NCBI RefSeq assembly: GCF_014334115.1
Contig: NZ_CP060494.1
Location: forward strand, 434,001-498,000
Source: Sphingosinithalassobacter sp. CS137
Lineage (GTDB): Bacteria; Pseudomonadota; Alphaproteobacteria; Sphingomonadales; Sphingomonadaceae
Direction of reading: 5' to 3'
DNA length: 64,000 nt
A program made the position numbers and the translations under genes. This document shows positions 26,115 to 37,289 of the stretch, piece after piece (positions within the stretch are counted from its first letter, which is position 1; each line of letters opens with the position of its first letter). Below the pieces are notes generated by a model. The model did not search any database, was not told the DNA's origin, and worked only from the letters and a program-made list of their open reading frames with translations.

Positions 26115-26582
26115 ATGCGGTTCGACGAAATTGATGTGCGCATCCTGGGATTGCTCCAGGAGAACGGGCGCATGACCAATGTCGAACTGGCCGAACGCGT
26201 GGGCCTTACTGCCCCTCCCTGCCTGCGCCGCGTGCGCGCGCTGGAGCAGGAAGGCGCGATCCGGGGGTATCATGCCGCACTGGATGCGGAAGCACTGGGC
26301 TATGGGTTGACCGTCTTCGCCATGGTGAGCCTGCGCAGTCAGGCAGAAAGCGACTTGCGCGCATTCGAAACGCTGGTGGCAGACATTCCCGAAGTCCGCG
26401 AATGCCACATGCTGAACGGCGAAATCGACTTTATTCTCAAGATCGTAGCGACCGATCTTCAGAGCTTTCAGAAGATCCTCACGACGCGACTGACCACCGC
26501 ACCCAATGTCGAGAGCGTGAAGACGTCGCTCACGATCCGGACTTCGAAGCTGTTGCCGGGCGTGCCCGTTCCGCCGGCCTGA
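26115..26582 (+). CDS. Lrp/AsnC-family transcriptional regulator
   Basis: 155 residues: N-terminal winged HTH (FDEIDVRILGLLQENGRMTN, then VELAERVGLTAPPCLRRVRALEQEG) and a C-terminal RAM ligand-binding domain (VRECHMLNGEIDFILKIV). Lrp-type regulators respond to amino acids. ATG 26115 gives the canonical start. It is divergent from the histidine-kinase gene; the gap between them contains an A/T-rich stretch (GAGTAATAATATAAGG, 26046-26061) likely to hold promoter and autoregulatory sites. Confidence 0.93.
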   Translation: MRFDEIDVRILGLLQENGRMTNVELAERVGLTAPPCLRRVRALEQEGAIRGYHAALDAEALGYGLTVFAMVSLRSQAESDLRAFETLVADIPEVRECHMLNGEIDFILKIVATDLQSFQKILTTRLTTAPNVESVKTSLTIRTSKLLPGVPVPPA

Positions 26583-26586
26583 ACTG

Positions 26587-26627
26587 AAAAGGGGCGGAGT
26601 CGGCGCCCGGCCGATCCCGCCCCCTTT
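26587..26627. terminator. bidirectional terminator between lrp-like and TPR genes
   Basis: Long interrupted stem: AAA GGGGCGG .. TCGGC, loop GCCCG, GCCGA .. CCGCCCC .. TTT (one mismatch and one bulge). It is A-flanked on one side and T-flanked on the other, so it can serve both converging genes. Confidence 0.75.
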
Positions 26628-26631
26628 CCGA

Positions 26632-27945
26632 TCAGTTCGCCGTTGCGGCGGGCTGCGCAGCCGCTTCCGACGCAGGAGCAGGCGCCAGCTCCGGCAGATC
26701 GATCCACGTCGTCCAGAAGCGCGCGATGTCCGCCGTCGCGCCGGTGCCGCTCACCTGAGCGAAAGACTGCTTCGCGGCCGTCTCGTTTCCGGAGCGCGCC
26801 TGGGCGATGCCGAGGCGCAGATTGACCACGTCGGTGTCGACACCGCCCTTTTCGAGCGCGAGCTGATACAGCTCGATCGCCTTCGTGTCGTTGCCGGATG
26901 CCAGATAGGCGTCGCCGGTCTGCGCGGCGAGCTCGCCGTTCGCGGCGGCGGTGGCCTGCCGCTCGTAGGTGGAAAGCGCCTGCTCGTTGCGGACCGCGCG
27001 CTGCGCCTGGGTGTAGATCTGGTTGAAGGTCGGCTCGTTGCTGGCGATCGAACCGCCGGCACGTCCTTCCTCGATCACCGTCACTGCCTCCCAGGGGAGA
27101 CCCGCATTCACCGCGGCATCGGCATATTCATAATAGGAACGCTCGTCGGCGAGCGCGCCGCTGGCGCGCATCAGACGATAGAGATCGATCTTCTGCCGCG
27201 CACCGAGCTGCGCACCGGCGGTGTCGTTGCTCTCGCGATAGAGGATCAGCACGCGGCGCCAATTGGGGATGGTGGGATAGGCTTCGACCTGGCGCATCAG
27301 CCAGCCCGCCGTGGCGGCGCGATCGCCCGTGCCGTAGAGCTTCGCGACGGCGAGGTTGTACCAATCCTCGGGTGCCTTGCGGCCCGCGGCTTCCTCGGCC
27401 TGGATCGCACGCTCGAGCTCGGCGATGCCCTCGGAAACCTGATCGTTTTCGAGATAGGAGCTGGCGAGCAGCAGCGGCAGGTTGGCACTGGTCGAACCCA
27501 GTTCGCGCGCGCGCAGCAGGAAGGGGATCGCCTCGGCGCGGCGATCGAGCACGATCGCGCGGCGGCCGCGCTCATAGTTGAGCGCCGCCTGATTCTCGGC
27601 CGGGACGCGTGGGCTGGCGATCAGCGTGTCGAGCGCGCGGATCACGCCTTCATCGTCGTCCTTGCCGGTGGCGACCTGAAGCCGCATCCATGCGGCGAAA
27701 TACTGCTCGTCGGGATTGTCGGCGGCCGCTTCCGCCCGCGCCAGCGGGGCCTCGGCGGCGTCCCAGTTACGCGCTTCGACCGCAGCCTGCGCCTCGGCGG
27801 CGGGCTCGCGGAAATCCTCGCTCATTTCAAGCTGCTGCTGCTCCTGCTGCTGGCCACGGCGCTGCGCCGAAGCCGGATCGGCGGTGAGCGCGAAGGCGCT
27901 GAGCGAGAGGGCAGTCGCAAGCGTGAGCTTGGAAACGAATGTCAT
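26632..27945 (-). CDS. exported TPR-repeat protein
   Basis: 437 residues. Signal peptide with cleavage near PASAQ (about residue 28), a Gln-rich patch (RRGQQQEQQQLEMSE), then tandem TPR-like helices over about 45-415 (LNYERGRRAIVLDRRAEAIPFLLRARELG, DWYNLAVAKLYGTGD and AQTGDAYLASGNDTKAIELYQLALEKGG are clear examples, each seen as separate repeats). The end is an Ala/Pro-rich tail. Predicted periplasmic scaffold protein; partner unknown. Convergent with the Lrp gene. Confidence 0.8.
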   Translation of the reverse strand: MTFVSKLTLATALSLSAFALTADPASAQRRGQQQEQQQLEMSEDFREPAAEAQAAVEARNWDAAEAPLARAEAAADNPDEQYFAAWMRLQVATGKDDDEGVIRALDTLIASPRVPAENQAALNYERGRRAIVLDRRAEAIPFLLRARELGSTSANLPLLLASSYLENDQVSEGIAELERAIQAEEAAGRKAPEDWYNLAVAKLYGTGDRAATAGWLMRQVEAYPTIPNWRRVLILYRESNDTAGAQLGARQKIDLYRLMRASGALADERSYYEYADAAVNAGLPWEAVTVIEEGRAGGSIASNEPTFNQIYTQAQRAVRNEQALSTYERQATAAANGELAAQTGDAYLASGNDTKAIELYQLALEKGGVDTDVVNLRLGIAQARSGNETAAKQSFAQVSGTGATADIARFWTTWIDLPELAPAPASEAAAQPAATAN

Positions 27946-28126
27946 GTGAGACTCTCCTAACTGGGCCCGCGCGAGCGGAATTCGCGCTCGCCTCTAAAGG
28001 GCGGATCGGCACCATTCAAGCCGACGCGGGGCCGTGCCGAATGGCATCGGCGAACTGAACGCGCATTGAACGCGCCGGCTCCCTGCCGCTTTGACTCACG
28101 CGCTCGACGGCGGCTAGGCGCGCCGA

Positions 28127-28900
28127 ATGATTGCGGTCCTCTCCCCGGCGAAGACGCTGGACTATGCCACGCCCCTCCCCGCCTCGATCGAGCCCACCGC
28201 GCCGCGGCTCGGGGCAGAGGCGGAAACACTGGCGCAGGGTGCGGCCAAGCTGTCGAAAAGCCGGCTCGGCGCGCTGATGCATATTTCGGACAAGCTGGCG
28301 GCGCTCAACGTCGATCGCTTCCGGGGCTTCGCCGAGCAACCCGAGCGACCCGCGCTCTATGCCTTTGCCGGCGACGTCTACAGCGGCTTCGAGGCACGCA
28401 CGCTCGAGGAGCCGGCGATCGCCTTCGCGCAGGATCATGTGCGGATCCTTTCGGGGCTTTACGGGCTGCTGCGCCCGCTCGACGCGATGCGGCCCTATCG
28501 GCTCGAAATGGGAACGCGCTGGGCACCCGGGCGGGCCAAGGACCTCTATGGCTGGTGGCAGGACCGGATCGCCGACCTGCTTGCAAGCGACATCGCGGCG
28601 GAAGGATCGGGCACGATCCTCAATCTTGCGAGCCAGGAATATTGGCGCGCAGTAGCGGGCAAGCTTCCCGCGGGAGTGCGGATCATCGAAGTCGATTTCC
28701 GCGAACCGGGCCCCGACGGACCCCGCTTCGTCAGCTTTCACGCGAAAAAGGCGCGCGGAATGATGGCGCGCTGGATGTGCGAGCATCATATCGCCGATGC
28801 CGAGGCGATGCGCGGCTTCGACAGTGCGGGCTATCGCTTCGACGCCGCGGCGAGCGAGGCGGACCGCTGGACCTTCGTGCGCAGCGGCGAGGCGAGCTGA
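28127..28900 (+). CDS. yaaA: peroxide stress protein YaaA
   Basis: Cytosolic DUF328/YaaA protein that limits free iron and DNA damage during H2O2 stress. 257 residues, standard length. Family signatures: MIAVLSPAKTLDY at the N-terminus, ALYAFAGDVYSGF, ILSGLYGLLRPLDAMRPYRLEMG, NLASQEYW and the C-terminal FHAKKARGMMARW. ATG 28127 gives the standard start. It is coupled to the downstream SDR by a 1-nt TGATG overlap. Confidence 0.95.
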   Translation: MIAVLSPAKTLDYATPLPASIEPTAPRLGAEAETLAQGAAKLSKSRLGALMHISDKLAALNVDRFRGFAEQPERPALYAFAGDVYSGFEARTLEEPAIAFAQDHVRILSGLYGLLRPLDAMRPYRLEMGTRWAPGRAKDLYGWWQDRIADLLASDIAAEGSGTILNLASQEYWRAVAGKLPAGVRIIEVDFREPGPDGPRFVSFHAKKARGMMARWMCEHHIADAEAMRGFDSAGYRFDAAASEADRWTFVRSGEAS

Positions 28901-29598
28901 TGCCGCGCTCGGCAGTGGTGATCGGCGCGTCCGGCGGCATCGGCGGCGCGCTGCTGGCGGCGATCGAGGACGAAGGCGGCTTCGACGCGGTGCATGGCTT
29001 CGCACGCTCGTGGCAGGGCGACCGCCACCTCGACCTGACCGACGAAGCGAGCATCGCCGCCGCTGCGGCGCATGTGGCCACCGGCCCCGCGCCCGAACTC
29101 GTCGTCGTCGCGACCGGGCTGCTCCACGAAGCGGGCCGCGGCCCCGAAAAGGCGCTGAAGGAGCTCGACGCAGAGTGGCTGGCGCGCACCTATGCGGTCA
29201 ATGCGATCGGTCCGGCGCTGGTCGCAAAGCATTTCCTGCCGCTGCTTCCGCGCGCCGGCACTCCCGTGTTCGCTGCGCTGTCGGCGCGAGTCGGCAGCAT
29301 CGCCGACAATCGGCTCGGCGGCTGGCATGGCTATCGCGCCTCGAAGGCCGCGCTCAACATGCTGGTGCGCAACGCCGCGATCGAAGCGAAGCGCGCGAAC
29401 GACCGGTCGATCGTCGTGGCGCTGCATCCCGGCACGGTGGACACCGCATTGTCGCGGCCGTTCCAGGGCAATGTCGCGCCCGGCGCTCTGTTCGACGCGG
29501 AGCGCGCCGCGCTCCAGCTGCTCGACGTGATCGAAGATCTGAAGCCGGTCGATTCGGGCAAGCTCTTCGCCTGGGACGGCGCCGAGATCCCGTTCTGA
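28900..29598 (+). CDS. short-chain dehydrogenase/reductase (C-factor-like)
   Basis: 232 residues, Rossmann fold. N-terminal cofactor motif GASGGIGGALL (residues 9-19) and a catalytic set Ser128, Tyr145, Lys149 (ALSARVGS, GYRASKA). The layout with GSIADNRLGGWHGYRASKAAL is typical of CsgA/C-factor-like SDRs; the substrate is unknown. Start ATG 28900 overlaps the yaaA stop. Downstream is the alternating pyrimidine-purine tract before gyrA. Confidence 0.88.
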   Translation: MPRSAVVIGASGGIGGALLAAIEDEGGFDAVHGFARSWQGDRHLDLTDEASIAAAAAHVATGPAPELVVVATGLLHEAGRGPEKALKELDAEWLARTYAVNAIGPALVAKHFLPLLPRAGTPVFAALSARVGSIADNRLGGWHGYRASKAALNMLVRNAAIEAKRANDRSIVVALHPGTVDTALSRPFQGNVAPGALFDAERAALQLLDVIEDLKPVDSGKLFAWDGAEIPF

Positions 29599-29611
29599 CA
29601 CGCCAGCCGCT

Positions 29612-29641
29612 CGCACGCGTACGCGCGTGCACGCGCGCGCG
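29612..29641. other. 30-bp perfectly alternating pyrimidine-purine tract (Z-DNA-prone)
   Basis: From C29612 to G29641 every step alternates pyrimidine and purine (CG/CA/TA/TG steps, ending in a CG run). It contains a hairpin GCACGCG / CGCGTGC with loop TACG (29613-29630). It lies 72 bp upstream of the gyrA start. Such tracts flip to Z-DNA under negative supercoiling. Confidence 0.8.
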
Positions 29642-29713
29642 GCCCTTGGCAGCAGGTGCCCCAGCCGCTAGGGCTGTCGCACAGCTGAAACACTCTCCGG
29701 AAAGCCCTGGCCC

Positions 29714-32502
<2,789 letters not shown>

Positions 32503-32506
<4 letters not shown>

Positions 32507-32853
32507 CCCGCGCGCAGACCGGATATAAGGTGCTGACTGCCGATCAGATGGCGGTGCTGGAAAAGGACGGCGTGTTCACCGGCGCGCCGGTCGACATCCA
32601 GGACGGTTATATCCACTTGTCGACCGCCGAGCAGCTCACCGAAACCGTCGACAGGCATTTCGCCCGGCAGGACGGACTGTGGGTCGCCGCCGTCGATCTG
32701 GTCGCACTGGGGGATGCGGTGAAGTGGGAGGAATCGCGCGGTGGCGCCAGCTTCCCCCATCTCTATGCGCCGCTGCCGCTTTCGGCGGTGGTCGGCTATT
32801 CGGAGCTGGTCCGCGACGCCGACGGAACGGTGCGCCTCCCGGTCACCGGCTGA
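32503..32853 (+). CDS. DUF952 family protein
   Basis: 116 residues, small cytosolic protein. Family signatures: [29 protein letters not shown] and [14 protein letters not shown]. Structurally related to ADP-ribosyltransferase-like folds; function unknown. Its ATG overlaps the gyrA stop (ATGA), so it is translationally coupled to gyrA, and its 3' end overlaps the convergent HdeD gene by 11 nt. Confidence 0.88.
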
Positions 32854-33415
32854 CTGCCGAGCCGCTTTGCAGGCGGCGCAGCCCGAAGGCGCCGATCACG
32901 GTGGTGAAGCCCGCGAAGATCAGGCTGAGCGCGAGCGCGATGCCGAGGAACTGTACCGCCGGAAACGGATAGTTGGCGAGCAGCAGCACGCCGAGGATGA
33001 TGTCGAGCAGCGCGGAAAGGAACAGCAGCGCCTTGCCGGTGCCGTCGTCGCTGCGGAAGGCCGACACCAGTTCGAGCGCGCCGCGGAACAGCAGCCAGAA
33101 GCCGACCGCGAACGTGAGCGACATCGATCCGGCGAGCGGAAAGGCGAAACAGTAAAGCCCGACGAGGACGGCGACCACTCCGAACAGGATGTCGGTCCAG
33201 CGCCGCGACGGCCGCGCCGACTTCGCCCCGACGACGATCCCGCCGATGCCGAGGACGACGAGCGCAGCGCCGACGAGAGTCGCTCCGGCAACCGCCGTGA
33301 TGAGCGGCGCTCCGAAGAGCAGCAGGCCGAGCAGGATCATCACCACGCCGAGCGCGAGCACCCAGCCCCAGCTGGTGGTGTCGGATCGCGTGCGGCGTGC
33401 GGCGGTGTCGGTCAC
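32843..33415 (-). CDS. HdeD-family membrane protein (DUF308)
   Basis: 190 residues with six transmembrane helices in three DUF308-like pairs, short loops and a conserved Gly/Leu/Phe pattern (LGVVMILLGLLLFGAP, FWLLFRGALELVSAF). HdeD proteins are linked to acid resistance in enterics; in alphaproteobacteria the role is unclear. It is the last gene of a minus-strand set with YhhN and DUF488. Confidence 0.85.
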   Translation of the reverse strand: MTDTAARRTRSDTTSWGWVLALGVVMILLGLLLFGAPLITAVAGATLVGAALVVLGIGGIVVGAKSARPSRRWTDILFGVVAVLVGLYCFAFPLAGSMSLTFAVGFWLLFRGALELVSAFRSDDGTGKALLFLSALLDIILGVLLLANYPFPAVQFLGIALALSLIFAGFTTVIGAFGLRRLQSGSAVSR

Positions 33416-33490
33416 GTTCTGCCCCTGTGTTGCATATGGCCCTGATCGCGACAGCGGCGGCGGAGCGAAAAAGTTCCGATCGCGCGGCGC

Positions 33491-33925
33491 TCAGGGGAAC
33501 AGGTCGACCGGTTCCAGCCCCTCGCCCTCCGCCGCGAGCAGAAGCGTCCGGTGGCAGAGCGCGGGGTCGCGCTCGTAGCAGAGCAGCGCCGACGGAGCAG
33601 CTTCGACAAGCTCCCGCATCCGCGCCGCCTGTGCCTGTGCTTCGGGAAGCTCGAGCTGCCCCGAATAGACCGTCTCCAACGTCGCCCGGTCGCCCTTTTT
33701 CGCGGCGTCGCGGCCCGGCTTGGGCGTGCCGAGCGCCTTCAGATGGACATAGTCGATCCCCGCTTCGGCAAGCCCCGCCGCGAGCGCCGACTTGGAGAAG
33801 CCGGGACGACGCGACAGCGGAAGCGCGCGCACGTCGATCACTTGCCGGACCCCCGCCTTTCGCAGCGCCGCCAGCAGATCGTCGAACGTCGCGGCCTCAT
33901 AGCCGATGGTGAACACCCGCGTCAT
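33491..33925 (-). CDS. DUF488 domain protein
   Basis: 144 residues. DUF488 features: FTIGYEAATFDDLLAALRKAGV, VIDVRALPLSRRPGFSKSAL and the Cys pair of LLCYERDPALCHRTLLLAA. Function unknown; the Cys/His motif may bind metal or be redox-active. Start ATG 33925 overlaps the stop of the YhhN gene (ATGA), so the two are coupled. Confidence 0.9.
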   Translation of the reverse strand: MTRVFTIGYEAATFDDLLAALRKAGVRQVIDVRALPLSRRPGFSKSALAAGLAEAGIDYVHLKALGTPKPGRDAAKKGDRATLETVYSGQLELPEAQAQAARMRELVEAAPSALLCYERDPALCHRTLLLAAEGEGLEPVDLFP

Positions 33926-34560
33926 GCCCCCTCGCGCCGCAACCGAGTGACGACTCCCCAGGCGATCAGCGCCTGTCCGCCGAAATAGGTCGGCCAGATC
34001 AGCAGCCCCGGTAGCTCGGACCCGCCGAGCGGACCCATTCGCGCGAAGATCAGCAGGTCCGACAGCACGAACAGCGCCGCTCCCAGCGGGACGATCACGG
34101 GAAAGCGACTGATCCCCGCCGCACCCGCCATCGCGCCGAGGCCGAGCGCATAGAGCGCGACGCCCGGCGCCTCGGCGCGCGCATCGGGCAGAAGCCAGGC
34201 AGTCCCGGCAACGGCAATTGCGACGAGGGCGACGATCCCGAGCGGACGCTCGCGATGGCGCAGATAGAGGAGGATCGCGATCAGATGGCCGGCGAGAAAC
34301 GCCAGCGCCCCCACCGTCAGCCCCGCCGCTTCGAGCAGCACGTCGCCCGCCGCGCCGAACGCCAGCACCGCCGCGATCGTCCAGCCATCGCGCCGCCGCG
34401 CAAGCGTCGCGGCCCAGAGCGCGAGCAGCCCGACGCCGCCGCCCTTCCAGACGATCGCCGGAACGCCTTCGAAGCCGATCCAGCGATTGGCATAATAGCT
34501 TGCCCCGACCGCCAGCGCGGCGAAGAACAGGAGCTGCGCGTTCCGGCCAGCCTGCTGCAT
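33922..34560 (-). CDS. YhhN-family (lysoplasmalogenase-like) membrane protein
   Basis: 212 residues, about eight transmembrane helices, with the family sequences [26 protein letters not shown] and [13 protein letters not shown]. Homologues include mammalian TMEM86 lysoplasmalogenase, which cleaves the vinyl-ether bond of lysoplasmalogens; plasmalogens are not typical here, so the natural substrate is open. The trmFO gene starts 66 bp away on the other strand. Confidence 0.88.
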   Translation of the reverse strand: MQQAGRNAQLLFFAALAVGASYYANRWIGFEGVPAIVWKGGGVGLLALWAATLARRRDGWTIAAVLAFGAAGDVLLEAAGLTVGALAFLAGHLIAILLYLRHRERPLGIVALVAIAVAGTAWLLPDARAEAPGVALYALGLGAMAGAAGISRFPVIVPLGAALFVLSDLLIFARMGPLGGSELPGLLIWPTYFGGQALIAWGVVTRLRREGA

Positions 34561-34626
34561 TCTTTCCCCTCCCCCCGATCTCCGCCGGCTTTGTCAGCCG
34601 CGCGCGCCGCCGCTATCTGCACCCGC

Positions 34627-35973
34627 ATGACTCACGATATTCACATCATCGGCGGCGGGCTAGCCGGATCGGAAGCGGCATGGCAGCTGGCCGAAGCGGG
34701 CTGGCAGGTGCGGCTTTCCGAAATGCGCGGCGGGGGCAGCATGACGCCGGCGCACCAGACCGACGGCCTGGCCGAGCTCGTCTGCTCGAACAGCTTCCGC
34801 TCGGACGACGCCGAGCGCAACGCCGTCGGGCTGCTGCATCAGGAAATGCGCGACCTGAACTCGATCATCATCGCTACGGGCGATGCACACAAGGTGCCGG
34901 CGGGCTCCGCTTTGGCGGTCGACCGCGACGGATTTTCGCAGGCAGTGACCGCCGCACTCCAAGCCCATCCGAATATCAACATCGTGCGCGAACGTATTGA
35001 TACTATTCCGGAAAGCGGCATGACGATCATCGCCACCGGGCCGCTGACCGCCGACAGTCTGGCGGGCAGCATCGCCCGTGCAACCGGCAAGGATCAACTC
35101 GCCTTCTTCGATGCGATCGCGCCGATCGTCCATTTCGAGAGCATCGACATGGACGTGGCGTGGAAGCAGTCGCGCTGGGACAAGGGCTCGGATGTCGGCG
35201 ACGGCGCCGATTACATCAATTGCCCGCTGGACAAGGAGCAGTATCGCGCCTTCGTCCAGGGGCTGCTCGACGGCGAGAAGACCGAGTTCCGCGAGTGGGA
35301 GAACGTCCCCTATTTCGAAGGCTGCATGCCGATCGAAGTGATGGCCGAGCGCGGCATCGATACGCTGCGCCACGGCCCGATGAAGCCGGTGGGTCTCGAC
35401 AATCCGCACGACCGCACTCCCGAATATCCGCAAGGGCGCTGGCCCTATGCCGCCGTCCAGCTGCGCCAGGACAATGCCTCGGGCACGCTCTGGAACATGG
35501 TCGGCTTTCAGACGAAGCTCAAATATGGCGCCCAAGTCGCTCTTTTCCGGACCATTCCCGGACTCGAGAATGCCGAGTTCGCGCGGCTGGGCGGGCTGCA
35601 TCGCAATACGTTCATCAAGTCGCCCGAGCTGCTCGACACCACGCTGCGGCTGAAGGCGCAACCGCACGTCCGGTTCGCGGGCCAGATCACCGGATGCGAA
35701 GGCTATGTCGAGAGCGCCGCGATCGGCCTGCTCGCCGGACGCTTCGCCGCCGCCGAGCTCGCCGGGGCGCTGATGGCGCCGCCCCCGCCCGAGACTGCGC
35801 TGGGCGCATTGCTGGCGCACATCACCGGCGGCGCCGAGGCGGCGACCTATCAGCCGATGAACGTCAACTTCGGCCTTTTCCCGCCGATCGAGGGCCGCTC
35901 GAAGAAGGCCGACCGCAAGCTGCTCTACACCGCCCGCGCCCGCGAGGCGCTGCGCGAGTGGCTGGCGGCCTGA
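34627..35973 (+). CDS. trmFO: folate-dependent tRNA(uracil-54)-methyltransferase
   Basis: FAD enzyme that makes T54 in tRNA using methylenetetrahydrofolate. 448 residues. N-terminal FAD motif [19 protein letters not shown], Cys53 in [11 protein letters not shown], and the second conserved Cys in [44 protein letters not shown] and [16 protein letters not shown] are invariant blocks. ATG 34627 yields the standard short N-terminus. Convergent with the EF-hand gene, 3 bp apart. Confidence 0.96.
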   Translation: MTHDIHIIGGGLAGSEAAWQLAEAGWQVRLSEMRGGGSMTPAHQTDGLAELVCSNSFRSDDAERNAVGLLHQEMRDLNSIIIATGDAHKVPAGSALAVDRDGFSQAVTAALQAHPNINIVRERIDTIPESGMTIIATGPLTADSLAGSIARATGKDQLAFFDAIAPIVHFESIDMDVAWKQSRWDKGSDVGDGADYINCPLDKEQYRAFVQGLLDGEKTEFREWENVPYFEGCMPIEVMAERGIDTLRHGPMKPVGLDNPHDRTPEYPQGRWPYAAVQLRQDNASGTLWNMVGFQTKLKYGAQVALFRTIPGLENAEFARLGGLHRNTFIKSPELLDTTLRLKAQPHVRFAGQITGCEGYVESAAIGLLAGRFAAAELAGALMAPPPPETALGALLAHITGGAEAATYQPMNVNFGLFPPIEGRSKKADRKLLYTARAREALREWLAA

Positions 35974-35976
35974 GCG

Positions 35977-36447
35977 TCACTCCTCCTCGTCCGGCGCCGG
36001 GCAGCGGCACGGCGTGGGCGAGGCGCGCGGCCGCCGCACCACGCGCGTCGTGGCGAATTCGGCTCTGCTGAGCGCGCCCGAGCGGTCCGCGTCGGCGCCC
36101 GCGAATTTGGTCGTCGTGCGCACCGCCCATTCGTCGAACGACAGCCGTCCGTCGCCGTTGGTGTCGAGCCGGGCATAGGCGCGGCGGCGATTGCGCAAAT
36201 ATTCCTCGCGGGTGATCGATTCGTCGCGATCGCGGTCGTAGCGGTCGAACCGCTTTTGCTCGCGCGTGCGATCATCGGCGCGCGGCGCCGCCTTTGGGAG
36301 CGGCGGAGGCTCGGCTTCGGCCGTTTCCACCGGCATCGGCGGCGGCAGTGCGGCGGCGGTTTCGGGCTCTGCCGAGCCGCGGAAGAAGAACAGGCCGGCG
36401 GCTGCGAGCAGCAATGCCCCGGCGGCACCCACGAAATAGCGCCACAT
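35977..36447 (-). CDS. membrane-anchored EF-hand protein
   Basis: 156 residues. N-terminal hydrophobic anchor (about 6-22, FVGAAGALLLAAAGLFFF), a Pro/Glu-rich linker, and three EF-hand-type loops: DRYDRDRDESITREEY, DTNGDGRLSFDEW (canonical) and DADRSGALSRAEF. The C-terminus carries Cys-x-Cys (PCRCPAPDEEE). Predicted periplasmic Ca2+-binding sensor or buffer. Monocistronic by position; ligand binding is inferred from the loops. Confidence 0.85.
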   Translation of the reverse strand: MWRYFVGAAGALLLAAAGLFFFRGSAEPETAAALPPPMPVETAEAEPPPLPKAAPRADDRTREQKRFDRYDRDRDESITREEYLRNRRRAYARLDTNGDGRLSFDEWAVRTTTKFAGADADRSGALSRAEFATTRVVRRPRASPTPCRCPAPDEEE

Positions 36448-36509
36448 CGTCGCGACTCCCCCTGTTGCCCGTGCGACAGGCTACGCTTCCGCGCGCCGCG
36501 GGCAAGCCG

Positions 36510-37178
36510 CTATCGTCCGGTGAAGCGGTGCCAGAGCAATCGCCCCACCCGCGACGGCGCGCCGACCGGCGGCGGCGCTCCCGGCGGGAGGGCAAGATCG
36601 CGGCGGGCGAGATGCGCGAGTGCACCGAGCGCGCGGCCGTTGCGGCTCCACTGCACTGCGGTCGCGGTCGCCAGCATCGGGGCCGCAAGCGCGCGCGCGG
36701 CTTCAGCCTCGCCGCTCCGCTGGAGATGCCGGCCCAGGTCGGCGAGTGCCCAGCCCGTGCCTGCCACCTCGACCGGATCGTCGGGTGCGCCGCCCAGCAC
36801 GGCGGCAGCCGCGGCGAACAGCGCCCCGCCCCGCCCGCTGCCATGGGTACGGAGTGCGGCCGCATCGAGCAGGTCGGCCTCGATCAGCACATCCCATCCG
36901 GCCACCATCTCGGCCAATGCGCTGCCCGCTACGCCGCGCGGGAGCACGTGCTCGGCCAGCCCCTGCAGCACCGGCTCGGCCGGCGGCGGAGCTTCGTCGA
37001 GCCCCGAAAGCCGATCGCGCCACCATTGCAGCCGGATCTGGCCGAGCGCGGGCTCGCGCGTGGTACGCAGCAGGGTAGCCAGGGCATCGTCGAGCGCGAG
37101 CAATGCGGCGAGCCCGGCGCGGCGATCGGGCGCGGCATAGCTCAGGATCTGACGCCGTTCGGCGGCTTCGGGCGTCAT
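36510..37178 (-). CDS. squalene/phytoene-synthase-fold protein, probably not catalytic
   Basis: 222 residues, all-helical. Residues IRLQWWRDRLSG (48-59) match the trans-isoprenyl-diphosphate synthase fold of HpnC/NDUFAF6 type. The Asp-rich substrate motifs (DxxxD) expected for squalene synthases are not visible, and the protein is shorter than the usual about 280. In mitochondria the related NDUFAF6 assists complex I assembly, so a non-enzymatic role is plausible. Divergent from the Tad genes. The frame remains open far upstream of ATG 37178, but that stretch is antisense to the Tad gene and not real. Confidence 0.78.
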   Translation of the reverse strand: MTPEAAERRQILSYAAPDRRAGLAALLALDDALATLLRTTREPALGQIRLQWWRDRLSGLDEAPPPAEPVLQGLAEHVLPRGVAGSALAEMVAGWDVLIEADLLDAAALRTHGSGRGGALFAAAAAVLGGAPDDPVEVAGTGWALADLGRHLQRSGEAEAARALAAPMLATATAVQWSRNGRALGALAHLARRDLALPPGAPPPVGAPSRVGRLLWHRFTGR

Positions 37179-37289
37179 CGCTAGCCTCCGGTCCCGCAAC
37201 GTAACCGGCGCATTAACCATGCTGCTTGATCCGCCGTTATCCTCACAGGCGCCATATCCGCCCATTGATCGGGGCAACTGGGCTTTGGC

